Shown here piece by piece: positions 1 through 12,155 of a stretch of 64,000 nucleotides of DNA (its first letter is position 1; each line of letters opens with the position of its first letter). The notes beneath the pieces are model-generated. The model ran no database searches, was not told the DNA's origin, and worked only from the letters and a program-made list of their open reading frames with translations. Origin of the DNA: Furcasterigmium furcatum (Eukaryota > Ascomycota > Sordariomycetes > Glomerellales > Plectosphaerellaceae); contig BCIA01000008.1 of the NCBI GenBank assembly GCA_001599815.1, forward strand, positions 372,001-436,000. The letters run 5' to 3'. The position numbers and the translations under genes were made by a program.

Positions 1-1611
1 ATCGTCGGCGGGTAAGTCTAATAGTTCTCCGTTCTTAATTTGACATGGAACTGAATGAATATGCTGACTTTGCCGACCTGTTCACAGCATTGGGCCCATT
101 CTGTCTTCTCTCACCCTTGAATTGGCTATCCTATTCAACACTACTTTCACGAGTATATCGCTGCTCACCGGCTATAGCCTGTGTGCCACGGCCGCTGCTG
201 GAGTCTTCATCGCTGTCGGCACGAACAAATGGGGGAAACGGCCCGCCCTACTTTTCTCCATGGTCTGTGCTCTCTCTGGGACCATCTGGGGAGGCCACGC
301 CACATCGTATGACTCCCTTCTGGGAGCTCGTATTCTTCAAGGGGTGTCTGTCTCATTGTTTGAGTCTGTGATCTTCTCGTTGATCGGTGATTTATACTTT
401 GTTCACGAGCGAGGTGTCCGCATCGCCTTCATTACCACTTGTATGGTTGGCATTTCCAACTTACCTCCCATTCTCGCTGGCAAGATCAGTGAGACTCTTG
501 GCTGGCGATGGGTCTTTTGGCTGCTGGCTATCTTCATCGGTGTTGGAACTCTACTCTCTTTCCTGTTCGGGTGGGAGACTGCGTACAACCGCAACCCGAT
601 TTTCAATACCGATCTCCTCGCTGAAGGGGTGAGTTTCACGCCTCTCGGTCGGTGCTTTGAACGCCATTTGCTTTACTGACAATGTGTTCTTCAGAACCCA
701 GAATTTGCAGATGCTAAGCGAGGATCGAGCCGGGCCGATCATGTGGAGGAAGTCAAGATTGTTCATGGTGCTACTGCCACCGTAACCGCCACTACCGACC
801 GTACGCCTCCCAAGAAGACGTTCCTGCAGCTGTTAAGGCTCGTGTCTGACAGCTACACCAACACCCCATTTTGGAGACTGACCCTCAACGCCTTCACGGT
901 CATGCTCAACCCAGCTGTCGTCTGGGCTGTTCTCTTGATGGCCTTTCCCACCCTTTGGCTTGTCGCCATCAATCTCCTCATTGCCCAGATCTTCTCCGCG
1001 CCTCCCTACAGCCTCACCACCGCCCAGCTAGGATACATGTCAGCTGGTCCTGCTGTGGGTGGCCTTGTTGGTGCTGCTGTCGCCGGCGCTTTTTCAGACC
1101 CCATCATCAAGTGGGCTTCGCGCCTAAACAAGGGTGTTTACGAGCCCGAGTTCCGTCTCATCATCATTCTCCCATCTATCATCCTCTCTGCCATCGCATA
1201 CTTCCCCTTTGGCTATCTTGCCGACCGTGGAACAGGCCCCGTAGCCTTGTCTACGCTGTGGGGTGTTGGTAGCGCTGCTCTCCAATTCATCATGACCTCC
1301 ATCAGCACTTACGTGGTGGATGCGTATCGCGATATCAGCGTTGATGTATTCATTGCTACAATGGTTTTCAAAAACTTTGTTTTCTTTGGGTTTTCTTGTA
1401 AGTATCCCCATGGCTCGACGACTCACGTTCAGTTTTCTTCTTGTGCCTAACAACTTCAATAGTCTTCCTCAACGACTGGCTCGCCGCTTGGGGCGCAAGC
1501 AAAATGTTCTACGTCATCGGGGCAGTACAAATAGGCCTGTTGCTTTCATCTGGCCTGATTTGGGTCTATGGAAAGATTATTCGCTCCTGGTGGCACTCAT
1601 CTAACGCCTGA
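1..1611 (+). CDS. MFS transporter, HOL1/drug:H+ antiporter-like (5'-truncated by window edge)
   Basis: Membrane carrier that probably exports or imports a small metabolite by proton exchange. The reading is a splice of four exons: 1-11 (only the end of an exon), 88-628, 695-1397 and 1463-1611. Frames join cleanly at GTAAGT/GTGAGT donors and CAG/TAG acceptors. Hydrophobic helices run throughout. The loop GTNKWGKRP between helices 2 and 3 is the MFS motif-A region, and a charged central loop follows helix 6. The N-terminus lies outside the window. Layout resembles the fungal HOL1-like branch (family knowledge). It sits tail-to-tail with the FAD monooxygenase downstream, so it may belong to the same pathway. 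Substrate cannot be read from sequence. Confidence 0.88.
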
Positions 1612-2416
1612 AAGTAAAGCATCCCAGAATGGCACTGGACGATAGGACCAAGGGCAATAGGGGAGAACAACCCTCAAAGACGACCTCGACTTTTTATGAG
1701 CGAGCGTTTTGTTGCAAAGACCGCTTAAAGACCTTTCGGATATAAGAGGCGACATGGAGGCACCTAGATGCTTTATATTTATCGCTAATCATCCAGTGGT
1801 TCTAGTTTTGTTTCCGTAGCCAAGCCTAATCCGGTCCTCTATAAACCTTCCCACTTATGTGTAACGTTGAAACGTTTGTTCTCTTTCACGTATAGATTTA
1901 GCTTGGTCTTTGATCTTATAACGCCACGAGGGGGGATTTATATAGTGTTTTCCCAACTGCCACGTTAGTTTCCTAAGGTTTCTAATAACATTGCTCGCTA
2001 ATCATAGATAGGGTTAAAAAAAGTAAAATTGGGTTTTATGGCTTTTCGATGAAGGAATAAACAGAGCTAATAATATATATCTACTAGCGAGACTTTCACA
2101 CATAGGCCTTAACCTTGCGCACTCTAGAGCTAAATAGCTTATAGACTAGCTAATTTACAGTAATTTCAAGGCATAGGACTCTTTGAGTTTTCTATTTAGA
2201 CAATCAGTGAGAGACGAAGGTTAGAACGTATCTTCTGTTGGTTTGGGCTGGTAATGCGATAAATATCTGTCTTGGATGGGAAGCTTTTAAAAGCACTACT
2301 GCCTTTAAACCCAGCTAGCTAGTCTCCAAGACGTTCAATTCAGTTAGTTTAATAACATCCATTTCCAAAACAAATATTGCCATTGTTCTGTGTACATATC
2401 CTAGCTTGTAAAGATT
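1612..2416. other. Gene-free AT-rich spacer
   Basis: No supported gene. The stretch is much richer in A+T and TA steps than the neighbouring exons and full of stops in all frames. It looks like decayed, possibly RIP-mutated, repeat DNA, but no terminal repeat or coding remnant could be recognised by eye. It also contains the convergent 3' ends of the flanking genes. Confidence 0.5.
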
Positions 2417-3823
2417 TTAGATTGCTTGAGGCCCAGCAGAAGTCTCGAACATATCCTCGATGGCTTCATTCATGGCAGAAGCCGCCTTCATGCTAATCTC
2501 AGGATCATTGTTTAGGACATCGAAATATTGCTTCCTTCGAGCAACAATATCCGGGTGATCAGAGTGAAGGCGCAACTTGAAATCCTGGGATGCCTTGTTG
2601 GTGAAGTCGAGCCATGCATTGCGACGGACCTCGGCATAACTTGTTAAGAGGTTATCCGCCTCATTACCATTAAGAAGGATCCTCAGGAAGCAGTTGCCGA
2701 GGGCAGCAGAGTCGATGAAACCGGTTGTGAGACCAAGGCCACCAACTGGGTTGTTCGACTGTTCATCGATGCAAAGTCAGTCTCTTTTAGGTCTTTGAGG
2801 TTTGGCATTAACTCACATGTGAAGCATCGCCACAGAGGACGATTTTGCCGACCTTGAAGGTCTTCGCGCATCGTTGGTGAGCCCAGTATGGATTTGCGCT
2901 CACGAGCTCATACTGTAGGGGACGAGGTCCAGGAAGCAGGCGCTCATATTTCTCCGGGAGCTGCTTTAGGATTTCCGACTCTGGTACGTCAGTACGCACT
3001 CCAAAAGCAACACGCCAGGGCTCATCGCCCGGGCCAGTCCTAGCAATGACGGCCCAGTCCTCCTCGTCAACAATCATGTTGGCTGTGGCGAACCCGTACT
3101 TGTCGAAAGGGTACTTCACGTTAGAAGCAACAAATCGGAAGTCGTTCCAAGTGAAACCTTCGAAGGGGATAGCCAGAGCGCGTCTCACGGCACTGCCAGC
3201 ACCATCGCAGCCGACCAAATAATCGGCCTTGAAAAACTTCTCACCCACCGGGGTGACCGCGACGATCTCAACAGGCTCGTTGGCAGTCGTCTGCTTGGCA
3301 CCGACGAAGCGGTGGTTCCATAGGATCTTGAACGTCGCCTGCCTCTGACAATGGTCGAGGATAATATCGGCTACCGTGTGCTGTCCCAGGTGGATGCCCG
3401 CAAAGTCGTACTTCACCACACCCTTGGGGATCTGAGACATCTTGAGCTCGCCCAGGACCTCGCCACCCTTTGCGTGTGACTTGCGAAAGTGGATGCCTTC
3501 ACGATTCACGTGTCCGGCCTTGAAAAGATCCTCGACGAGGCCAACCTTTTCCATCTCAGCGAGAACGATAGGCATATATCTTCATCCAGTCAGTGATAGA
3601 TCTTTCACCCACGAGTCGGTCGAAAGGTTACTTACGTCGTTGCTCGAGGGCTGCGTAGCACCTCTTTCTCGGCCTCAATAACTAGCACGCGAATACCTTT
3701 CAATGACAGCTTCAAGGCGAGGAACAGACCAACAGGTCCGGCGCCAACGATCAAGATCTGAGCATCCTCATACTCGATCGGGACCGCCTCAGGGGCAGCA
3801 CCAGCAGGAATCTCGGGCACCAT
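2417..3823 (-). CDS. FAD-dependent aromatic monooxygenase (PheA/TfdB or salicylate-hydroxylase type)
   Basis: Flavin enzyme expected to hydroxylate a phenolic ring with NAD(P)H and O2. Three exons start at the ATG ending at 3823. The dinucleotide-binding loop VGAGPVGL lies near residue 30 and the second FAD motif GDASH sits just before the last intron, followed by NPVGGLGLTTG, the usual continuation in FAD_binding_3 proteins. An RATTY-MPIVLAEME junction is restored when the intron near 3575-3632 is removed. At about 430 residues it lacks the C-terminal thioredoxin-like domain of phenol 2-monooxygenase, so it is closer to short aromatic hydroxylases. It is transcribed divergently from the SDR and shares a 0.66 kb promoter with it. 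Exact substrate is inference. Confidence 0.88.
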
Positions 3824-4486
3824 GACTGCGGTGGAGCTTGTGGTTGGGTGTCGTGAGTGAAGTGAGATTGAGCGAGATTGAGCGAGGACACGGTCTTGAC
3901 GAGGCGGTCAGGTGTTTGCTGGATGAAGAGAATCAAAGAAAAAGCAGCGTCCTAGAGTATAAAAGTCGCATCCTAGGATCTCCTCATCATCACAAATAAG
4001 GGCCTCCTGGCTATAGTAACACCCTAAGGCAGACAGGGAAACCCCACACGCCCTCACCTCACCCGTTCGTTGGGATGGGGGAGCCTTTGGAGACATTTTG
4101 CGCCGGATCCACTACCTGAAATTTGGGGATGTACGTCTTGGTTCCTGTCGGTACTTACCCCACTGAATCACGGGGAACCCAGAGCCAGACTCACTACTTA
4201 TGTTGCCCCGCAATCACCCCCTTCAAAGTGGTGTCCCGGAAGGAATCCCCTCACAGACGATGGTTGGCGGGAGGCGGAGAGGCGTCGCTGTTAGCGTAGG
4301 CCCGATACCCCACGTCCCACAACATTTCTTCGAAGAAAGGAACAGGAGGAGGGGACCGGAGAACACAATCCAGTTCACTTCCCACCTTTTAACAGGTTAC
4401 TGTCGCTCTCGAGGGCCTTAACTGTTTGCTGTTAGTGAGAATCATCGCCAACCCTCGACCCGAGGAAGCAAGCACAGCTATTCACC
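3824..4486. promoter_or_regulatory. Bidirectional promoter: FAD monooxygenase / SDR
   Basis: The 663 bp between two divergent ATGs carries no supported gene and must hold the 5' UTRs and promoters of both. A short direct repeat of gagattgagc is seen twice near 3866-3890. A TATAAAA string lies near 3958-3965 but is far from the plus-strand ATG. No regulator site can be assigned with confidence. Confidence 0.55.
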
Positions 4487-5551
4487 ATGTCCAACTACAA
4501 ACTCGAGGATGAAGAGTTTGCGAAACTGAGAGGGAAGGTAGTCCTCCTCACGGGAGGAGGCCAGGGTATTGGACGTGCCATCGTTGAAATGGCCCACAGT
4601 GAGATTGCCCCTAGATCCTGCTGATGCCGATTGTTGAACTGCGCAGACTGATCAGAGCGTTGTCTCATCTGAATAGGAAACGGAGTCAAAATCGCCTTCT
4701 GTGACGTCAACGAGGCCCAGGGCAAGGAGATTGTCGACCAAGCAAAGGAGTATGTCTGACACCTCGGAGACAGCTGACCAAGTATCGGGGCAGTGGCTGA
4801 TCTGCATGGTCTCCTAGCAACATCTTCTTTCAGAAATGCGACGTCAGCAAGTGGGAAGACGTAGTCTCTTTCTTTGAAAACACCGAAAAGCATTTCGGCC
4901 CCATTGATGCCGTCATTTCCAACGCCGCCATCAACATTGTGGAACCATTTCCCGATGACAACGAGCTGAAGAAACCCAACCTGTCCGTTCTGGACGTCAA
5001 CCTCACGGGCACCTGGTTTGTGACGACTTGCGCGGTCTACTTCTTCAGAAAACACCCAGAGACTGCTTCGCAGCTTATCCTGTTCGGGTCCGTCGCCAGC
5101 TATTTCGACACGCCGCCTCTATACAGCTACTGCGCTAGCAAGGGAGGTGTCCTGATGTTGATGCGAGCACTGAGGTCACAGCTCCCCCGCCATAACATTA
5201 CTGTCAACTTGGTTGCTCCATGGATGACCCGTAAGCTGCTACCAAAGCCTCGATTCAGTCTCAAACACTCTTTCTTCAATTTGCTAACAGTCCCTCGCTA
5301 TTACAGACACCGCCATGACCGTAGACAAGGTGAAAGAGCTTTGGGGCACATTGCCAGCAAATACGCCTGACGACGTCTCCAAGTCAGCACTGTTGCCAAT
5401 TGTCCGCCCTGAGCTCAACGGCAAGACTTTCCTGGTCAACGGGGGTCTCATCACGGAGGTAGAGGACAAGCTTGATGAGGCGCAGAGCGTCTGGCTTGGG
5501 CCTGATCTAAATATTAACATGCGCGAAGGTCAACGCAGGTTGCTCTTATGA
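4487..5551 (+). CDS. Short-chain dehydrogenase/reductase (classical SDR)
   Basis: NAD(P)-dependent oxidoreductase. Four exons (4487-4598, 4677-4749, 4818-5230, 5307-5551) give 280 residues with all phases matching. The cofactor motif TGGGQGIG is near residue 20, SNAA lies near residue 90, and the catalytic S plus YxxxK (YSYCASKGG) follow. The C-terminus ends in an FLVNGGL segment typical of the family. The ATG has a good context and the initial MSNYKLEDEE precedes the Rossmann strand as usual. Divergent from the FAD monooxygenase, so it likely oxidises or reduces a product of the same route. The substrate cannot be told from sequence. Confidence 0.92.
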
Positions 5552-6124
5552 CTCTATTAGAGTAGATTTAAGGAGGTCTCAAGAAATCAGCTTACTTTCA
5601 ATAAAGTTACAATGCTTATTTAGAACGATAGTAGCCGTAAGAGGACTATCGCTATGGCGACGTGGCTGATTAACCGTATCTATGAATTTATACTGCGATG
5701 TTTGGAGCTTCTAACGTTGTGACACTCACTGTATTACGTCTCGACATTGAGGACTATTCTTATTAGCGCCATCCTCACCACCACGTCTGACATGTAAACT
5801 AGTGGCCACAGACTTAACCTACCCTATATAATAAAACCTCATGAAGTCTGATTAAAGTAAACGATGTGGACGTCGTTATTGTGCCTTTCGGTTTGAAATT
5901 TATTTGTAAACAGAAAAGAACAGTTAAATAGGTCGCATAGGCAGAGACACTATTTCGGCTTTACCCTTCTTTGTTGTATATATGACAAGCGTGGTTCTTT
6001 CTTAAGACCAAGACTTCGGGATAACTTTCTATATTTAAGACACTAGGGTAAGAGAAATTCGCTTGTATTCAACACAAACTGATTTCTTGAAGCTTCTCTC
6101 GACCATTTATTGCGTGTCACACCG
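5552..6124. other. AT-rich convergent intergenic stretch
   Basis: The 573 bp between the 3' ends of the SDR and the P450 hold no supported gene. Composition is AT-rich with TA-rich steps and stops in every frame, similar to 1612-2416, and may be decayed repeat DNA. Confidence 0.5.
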
Positions 6125-8079
6125 TTAAAGCTTCTTGACGGCGCACATCATAGATGCCTGCTTAACTAACCAATAGTCTTGATGATACATCTTGCTCGGC
6201 TCATGTGCGCTGAACTCATACCTTCTCACCAGAATGGGGATGACCTTATAGATTTCGACCAAGCTGATATTCTTGCCAATGCACGTACGAGAACCTGCTC
6301 CAAACTACTCGAATATAAGTATTACCCGATTCATCATGCTGCGCTTAAGCCGCGCTGGGGTAGACTCACAGGCATCCAGTACGATTCCATCTTAGAAATC
6401 TTTTCTTTAGTTTGGCCAATCCATCGCTCTGGGCAGAAAATCTCTGCGTCGGGACCGAAGACATCTTTGTTCATATGTGCTACCCAAGTGTTAATTCCGA
6501 GAGTCGTCTACGCGAACGAACTTGTAAGTCACACTGCTCAGAAGTTTCAGACGGGTCACAAGCCTCCAACATACCGCTTCAGGGAAATAATATCCACATA
6601 TTGAGACGCCACCGGCGGGAACAACCCTGGCGAGCGGTAATCCGGTAGCAGGGTGTAATCGCAGCCCTTCCTTGACGCATGCTTGCAGGTAGGGCATCTC
6701 CTGTGTATGCTTGAAGGGAATGGAATCTACACCGCCGAGCTCCTCTAGCTTCGCGTCGATCTCTTCTCGTAGCTAGGGAGCGAGTCAGCCTATGAAAAGA
6801 TCCCTTGCCGTGATCTTGAAGAGAGGTGAGGGGGCGCGTAAAACGTACTTTTGCGAGAGCATCAGGGCTACTGATGAGATTCCAGAGGATAGAGCAGAGA
6901 GAGATTGAAGTGGTATCTGATCCAGCCGAGATGTTGGTGATACACGCCATATTAACGGCAGTCATCGGAAACCTCTTGGGGTCCTCCTGGTGCAACTGGT
7001 AGGTCTTAGACAGGAAGTCTTTGTCACCAGAGGAAGCCGATCCAGCCGCTCGATCTTTGATACCCTCCGCCGCAGACTCAATGGCAAACTTGGCAATGTG
7101 CACAAAGCCCCTGGGAGGCAGCTTGCTCATCAGCCAATACAGGTAAGGGTGAAACTCGTTGATAACGCCTATGACGGCAGAGTACCTCAGATACTCTTCA
7201 AGCTGTTCGAACATGTGGTCATCGGTACCGCGATCAAGGAATCCGTAGCGTTTCCCAACCTAGATAAGCATTGTCAGTCGGCGTGTCATCTCTGGTGGTC
7301 TTTAACGGGCCTTGTCGTCACTGTAGACCTCTAATTCGCACGTACCGTGATTTGACAAATTACATCAAATGCATAGCACTGCATCCAGAATTGGAGATTG
7401 AAAGGCTTGCCTTTGGCAGCCAACTCGTCGATGCAAGTAACGAAGACGTCAATGCACTCATCGATTGTATCCTCCATGGAGCGCAAGGAGGATACAGAAT
7501 ACAGGTTGGCTACCAAGCGACGGTGATTGGCATGGCGCACCGAGTCTCTGTCGGTGAATAGATCCACCCAAGGGGCATTTGGATCGCTGGAAGCGGCATA
7601 CCAGTCAGACTGCGTAAGTGTTAGACTCCATTTTCCTCTCAAGCTTCGGAGGATTTCCGGTCTTCTCTCACCTTCTTATAGCTTTTGCCGATTCCGTATA
7701 TAACCTTGGCGGCCTGCGGATCATCGATACTATATTGGCCGGGAGCAATCCGCACCACCGGGCCTATCCGCGCAAAGAAGACGCAAGTGTGAGCAAGATA
7801 TGCTAGTCAGTGTTGTATAAGCCGTTTAAGTAACTTACCATATCGTTTGTGCAGGTCGATGTTAATCTTGTGGAAGTTTCCGCTGGCTACTTTTCGCAGA
7901 TACCATAATCTCGTGAAACGGGCGAGGAAGGGCCCGGGGACCTTCCAGTTGGAAGAGAAAACATCTCGTAGTCCGCGGTGCGCCACGAGGGTGAGGAGTA
8001 GCAGTGCTGGTACTACGAGAATGTAGGTTGCGCTGCTCTGGGTGTTGAGCATCGCCGAGCTCGACTGAAGGAAACCCAT
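6125..8079 (-). CDS. Cytochrome P450, pisatin-demethylase-like
   Basis: Haem-thiolate monooxygenase of the endoplasmic reticulum. An N-terminal membrane helix is followed by a proline-rich hinge (KVPGPF). The I-helix reads AGSDTTS, the ExxR motif KEGLRLHP, and the haem loop FGAGSRTCIG is restored by removing a short intron near 6307-6367. The protein ends at a TAA complementary to 6125-6127. At least six introns fit frame and family alignment. The start is taken at the ATG ending at 8079 (MGFLQ), which gives a normal membrane anchor; an in-frame ATG at 8115 would add 12 residues. GPVVRIAPGQYSIDDP resembles the fungal pisatin-demethylase/benzoate-hydroxylase clans. It lies next to an esterase, a ring-cleavage dioxygenase and a P450 reductase, so an aromatic substrate is a fair inference. 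Confidence 0.9.
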
Positions 8080-8115
8080 CTTGCGACTCCAGTCAGAAAT
8101 CCAAAAATGAATCAT

Positions 8116-8837
8116 GTGGTTGTTAGAGACAGCGTATCAGAGCTCTAAGCTTGGGTCATCCGTGAGCTACGTTGTGTGAGGTAACAATAGAAAGCACTGG
8201 GAGAATTCAACCTTTGGTGGCCACCACCGTGTGTGGATTCATAGGTTTATGGGAATAGCGGGGAAGTCAATACAAGGCGGGAGAAAAGTCCAAACCCCGG
8301 CCAAAACATTCGCTCAGGTGATTGAATGTCCTTATCACGACCAGCTCCAGCTACTTGGGCCGAGATAATCTGGGGAACAACAGGCCACCTTCCCTATTGA
8401 GAACAGGCGATAGAGGGAGTCAGCGATGACCCCTTTTCTACCCCAGTGTGGAGGTGGTTTGGGGGGGAGGTTGAGAAATGTGGGTAAAGGGGGGGCGGGT
8501 GGTCGGCAAGGGTCCTCGCCAGGATTTAAGGCGCTTCTGACAAACCGAGCGAAGTTGGCCCCAGATTATGGCAGCCAGAAATAACACCGTTGCTAGCCAG
8601 ACGCCGTGTTTCTAGGTTCTCGAGCTGATGGGCAGGGGACGAAAAGTTAGAGGGAACAAACACAGCAGAGTAAATGGATGGTCAAGTGATAGTTAGCACC
8701 TGCTCCTACATTAAATGACGGTATGTGCCGCATGGATCACACTCGCAATTCTCGCGTAAATACGACGGTTTTTGCATGATAGTCATAATTGAGATGGACC
8801 GCCATGCATGCAGGCTAGCTTTTGCATCCTTCCCTGC
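8116..8837. promoter_or_regulatory. P450 promoter region with G-rich tract
   Basis: The 722 bp between the P450 5' end and the 3' end of the esterase hold no supported gene. The plus strand carries four G-runs between 8461 and 8499 (7, 3, 7 and 3 Gs), a possible G-quadruplex about 380 bp upstream of the P450 start. Confidence 0.45.
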
Positions 8838-10667
8838 TCAGTTCAGTAAGCTCACCTTGCCGGCTGCCAAGCTGAAGAAAACGGGATCCAGAAACGTGCT
8901 ATCCATCTGCTCTAGGCGCTTGATGTTCATCATTCTCCTGCGCGACGCAATCTCCCAGTCCTCCAAAGGTTGACAGACGCCGTTGGGCCCAAAGGCATGC
9001 CACGAGTCAGAGCCCTTGGCCCAAGGCTCCTCCGAGTTGATGAAGCGAATCCAGGTCTCGCGCATGTTCGCGCCTGTCCGCTTGGCTGCGGGTGCGTTTC
9101 CCATGTTTAAGCCGCCAAACAACATGATCAGGTCAACTGCGTGATGAGCGCCACTAGAGGGCTGCCAGGGATTGGCCTCGTCAACCAGAAATCGGTAGCT
9201 AGGCTTGCCGGACTCCTTAAAAAGACGGATCATGCGGTGAATCGGGAGCACAAACTTATAGTCATTGATAAAATCGAGGGCTCCGTTTCTGGTCGATGTG
9301 GGTCTCTCGGGGTTGATGTGATAGAGCTTCTTGAGCTCTTCGCTGAGTTCTCCGGCACTATCAAAGGCGGCAATAATTTCAGGGATACTTATGCCCCAGA
9401 CACCATTTTGCCAGATAACAGCCTTGATACCGATTAGCTCATGTTTGGGACAAGGGTTGGCCCAGGTTTTAGAACACGTACTTCCTTCTGTACGTCGCTG
9501 AGCAAAAGCTTTTGAACATTACCGGTTCTCGTTTGCCAACCATCCAGTCGGTCCTCGGTTTGGAGAAAAAAGGCTTGTAAACCCGATTGCTTGACTGCCT
9601 GGACGATCTGAGATGCGGGTGCAGTCTGAAGCTCTGCCTTTTGATCCAAAATTTTGAGTTGTTTCAGAACTGTTTCCCGAAGTGCAGCAACGTTCTGGTG
9701 TGGCTGTGGGGGCGAGAGGTATAGAGTCCCCGATGCGAGTACTGCCTGCTTGATTGGGGCGTTGTTCACGACATGAGCGTGGCAATAGACAGCACCCGCA
9801 CTCTCTCCAGCGAGCGTAATGTTGTGCTGAAAGAAGGCTGTTAGCACCACGCTAGCAAATCATGACTTAAAGGTCAAACGGGAGATACGCACAGGGTTCC
9901 CTCCAAAGCCGGCAATATGGGTCCTAATCCAGCTTAAAGCAAGCTCTTGGTCACGGAGGGCGAGGTTGCAAGGACCTCCTTGACCATCGCCGAGAGCGAA
10001 GACGTTCAACCTGTATTGTACAGTAATGCCGATGAGTGGTTTACCGGCTTTAATGGAGTCTGATACCATCGTGTCCATGTCTATCAAACCACATTGTTAG
10101 AAGATGCTCTGCGCGCTACAGGGAGGGGCCCATGTCGAGCGTACCACAGACTCCTGAAGCAGGACTGCCAAAGGTCACGGCTTGGGAGCCGCCTATTCTC
10201 GCATGCTTGTCAATTTCAAGCTTTGGCTGTCTCGGAAAGGGCCAGGATGCATACCATGTATGAAGACCAGTACCGGCAAGTTGGGAGAGTGATTTGGTGC
10301 GATCTTTGGCACGACAATATCCAGATTGGTGCAAGCAAGCTCATCTTCTAGCTCAATAGGAAGTTTCTGGTCAGTTGGTATGCGCAGCAGATGGCCGACA
10401 TCTACGGGGATCTGCGGACATCGTGGACTGGTAGCGTTTTGTCAGTGCGATGATGTGGCCATGGCGTCGACCGAGTCAAAAGCTGGCAGAGGAAAAGTCT
10501 TACCCAAATTGAGTACAATCGAGTTGATCCGGGAAATGAATTGTTTCTGCAGCTTCGAAACGTTTGGGAACGCGACCATAGGGAATGCCACGAAACTGAA
10601 TCGTCGTCGAGGACCCAATTCCCTGAAGAGTCGACTTTAGGGTTTTGTGTCGGAATACAGCAGCCAT
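8838..10667 (-). CDS. Type-B carboxylesterase (intracellular)
   Basis: Serine hydrolase of the COesterase family that would cleave ester-linked substrates. No signal peptide is seen. Order of motifs: an FRGIPYG strand near the start, the oxyanion HGG, GESAG with the nucleophilic Ser after FGGNP, and a GAHHAVDL segment holding the catalytic His near the end. Five introns restore one frame. The 44-nt intron at 9438-9481 removes an in-frame TAA and rejoins QKE to LIGIKAVIW. The start is placed at the ATG ending at 10667 (MAAVFRHK), typical of the family; an upstream in-frame ATG at 10703 would add 12 residues. Divergent from the dioxygenase gene, so the two may be co-regulated. It could unmask a phenolic ester before ring cleavage (inference). 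Confidence 0.87.
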
Positions 10668-12155
10668 TGTTTTATGTAAGTGTCGAGTTAAAGTCCTGCA
10701 CACGTAGCGTATGGTAGCTCCACGATGTAACGAAATGAGGCTCGGAATGATTATACACCTGCTGTGATGCGTTTGGGGGCCCTTCCTGAATAGCCTTTCC
10801 CAGGTCTAGTGTCCCAGATATATCAGGATTACTTGCTCACGTCCATTTTGGCCCCGCTCCAGCCGGTCCCTGTGCTTTCCCTTTTGCGTACCCCTCCACC
10901 AGTTGACGTGGGGTAGTAGGGGTCACGTACGCACGAAGTATCGGGCATGATCATAGAGGCGCCTTGGGAGGGACTTAAAGACGCCACACCGCCGTGGCTA
11001 TGACCTAGCTTTGCCGCGCTGGCAACCATCTCAAAGGTCACGTGTCATTGAGGCTTTTCAGGGAACACTCCGCGACATCATCAGAAGTACTGGTTCACGT
11101 CTCGTGCTGGTTTTGGAGTTCGCTTCAGTCAAAAGATCTGACCTTCGTGGGATCATCGAGGATAGTCCATCGACCTTACCGAACACGGATTGCTTAGTTC
11201 GCTGGCCGTTTCGCACCTTTTGATCAACTCGCGGAGTGTACTCCAACGAGGGCGAAGTTTTGGTAACGCGTTCGCCGTCGCGATATCGGCAGGCCGTCAA
11301 CTCCGCCCTGCATGCTCAGTGCCTACAAGGTCAACTTAAATCCCCAGAGACTTGTGATGAAGAGCCACATCGTACTCATGCGAATACGGCACAACCAGTG
11401 CCCGGGCGTCTTCGCCAACGGTATCCCTCCATGGGCGAGGAGGGCTTCAGCTAGTGACTTCACGCTCTAAGCAGCTAGCGGGTTGTTGATGGGGTAATAT
11501 ATGTTAGTGAATAGCGCTTCGAATAGCCCAGCCGTTCCAAAGTTCTGCGCCATTGAGGTCTGTTGATCGACGAGGCGGTGGACAACGTCATTTTCAGCTC
11601 CATGCCCTCGATAACCCCTAAATCGTTTATGCGTCTCAACAGGACACATTTCAAGGTCGTGTTCAAGGCTGGGAGGAGGGGCTGAGATGTGGCGGACCCT
11701 GATCATGGCAGGGCCAGGAAAAAGAGGAGAGACTTGATGGCGGGAAGGCTCTGACCCAGTCAGCACCGAGGGCACGCAGTGGCCACAGATGGAGCGACAT
11801 AAAGTACCCATGCCCGAAACTCGCCGCATGGGGTAAAGTATGACAAAGTGGGTGCGCTATGACCGTCGCGTTTGCCCCCCCAGCGAGTTGGAAGAAAATT
11901 GATACTCCATGTCGACAAACCATTAGTCGTGCTATTTGCTATTTGCTCCTCAATGCATCAGGCCATGCGGGGCAAATCCGTGGTGGGGTGTCTCCGCGCG
12001 AATACGTGGAGGGGAGAATTGGGACTGTGGGGTTGAGCTCTCCATGGCTTCGAGTGGTACAAGTGCTGGGGTCCCCGTGTGATGGATGTCCGCCGACTGA
12101 ACCAAGCTGTGTACCAGATTCTACCACAATACGTCTTTCGTCTCAGTGATTCACG
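10668..12155. promoter_or_regulatory. Long divergent promoter: esterase / ring-cleavage dioxygenase
   Basis: The 1.49 kb stretch lies between divergent starts and no gene could be supported in it. Short open frames on both strands lack family features. Near 11232-11245 the string cggagtgtactcca forms a near-palindrome of CGGAG/CTCC half-sites that a Zn2Cys6 regulator could bind; this is only a sequence resemblance. Confidence 0.5.
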
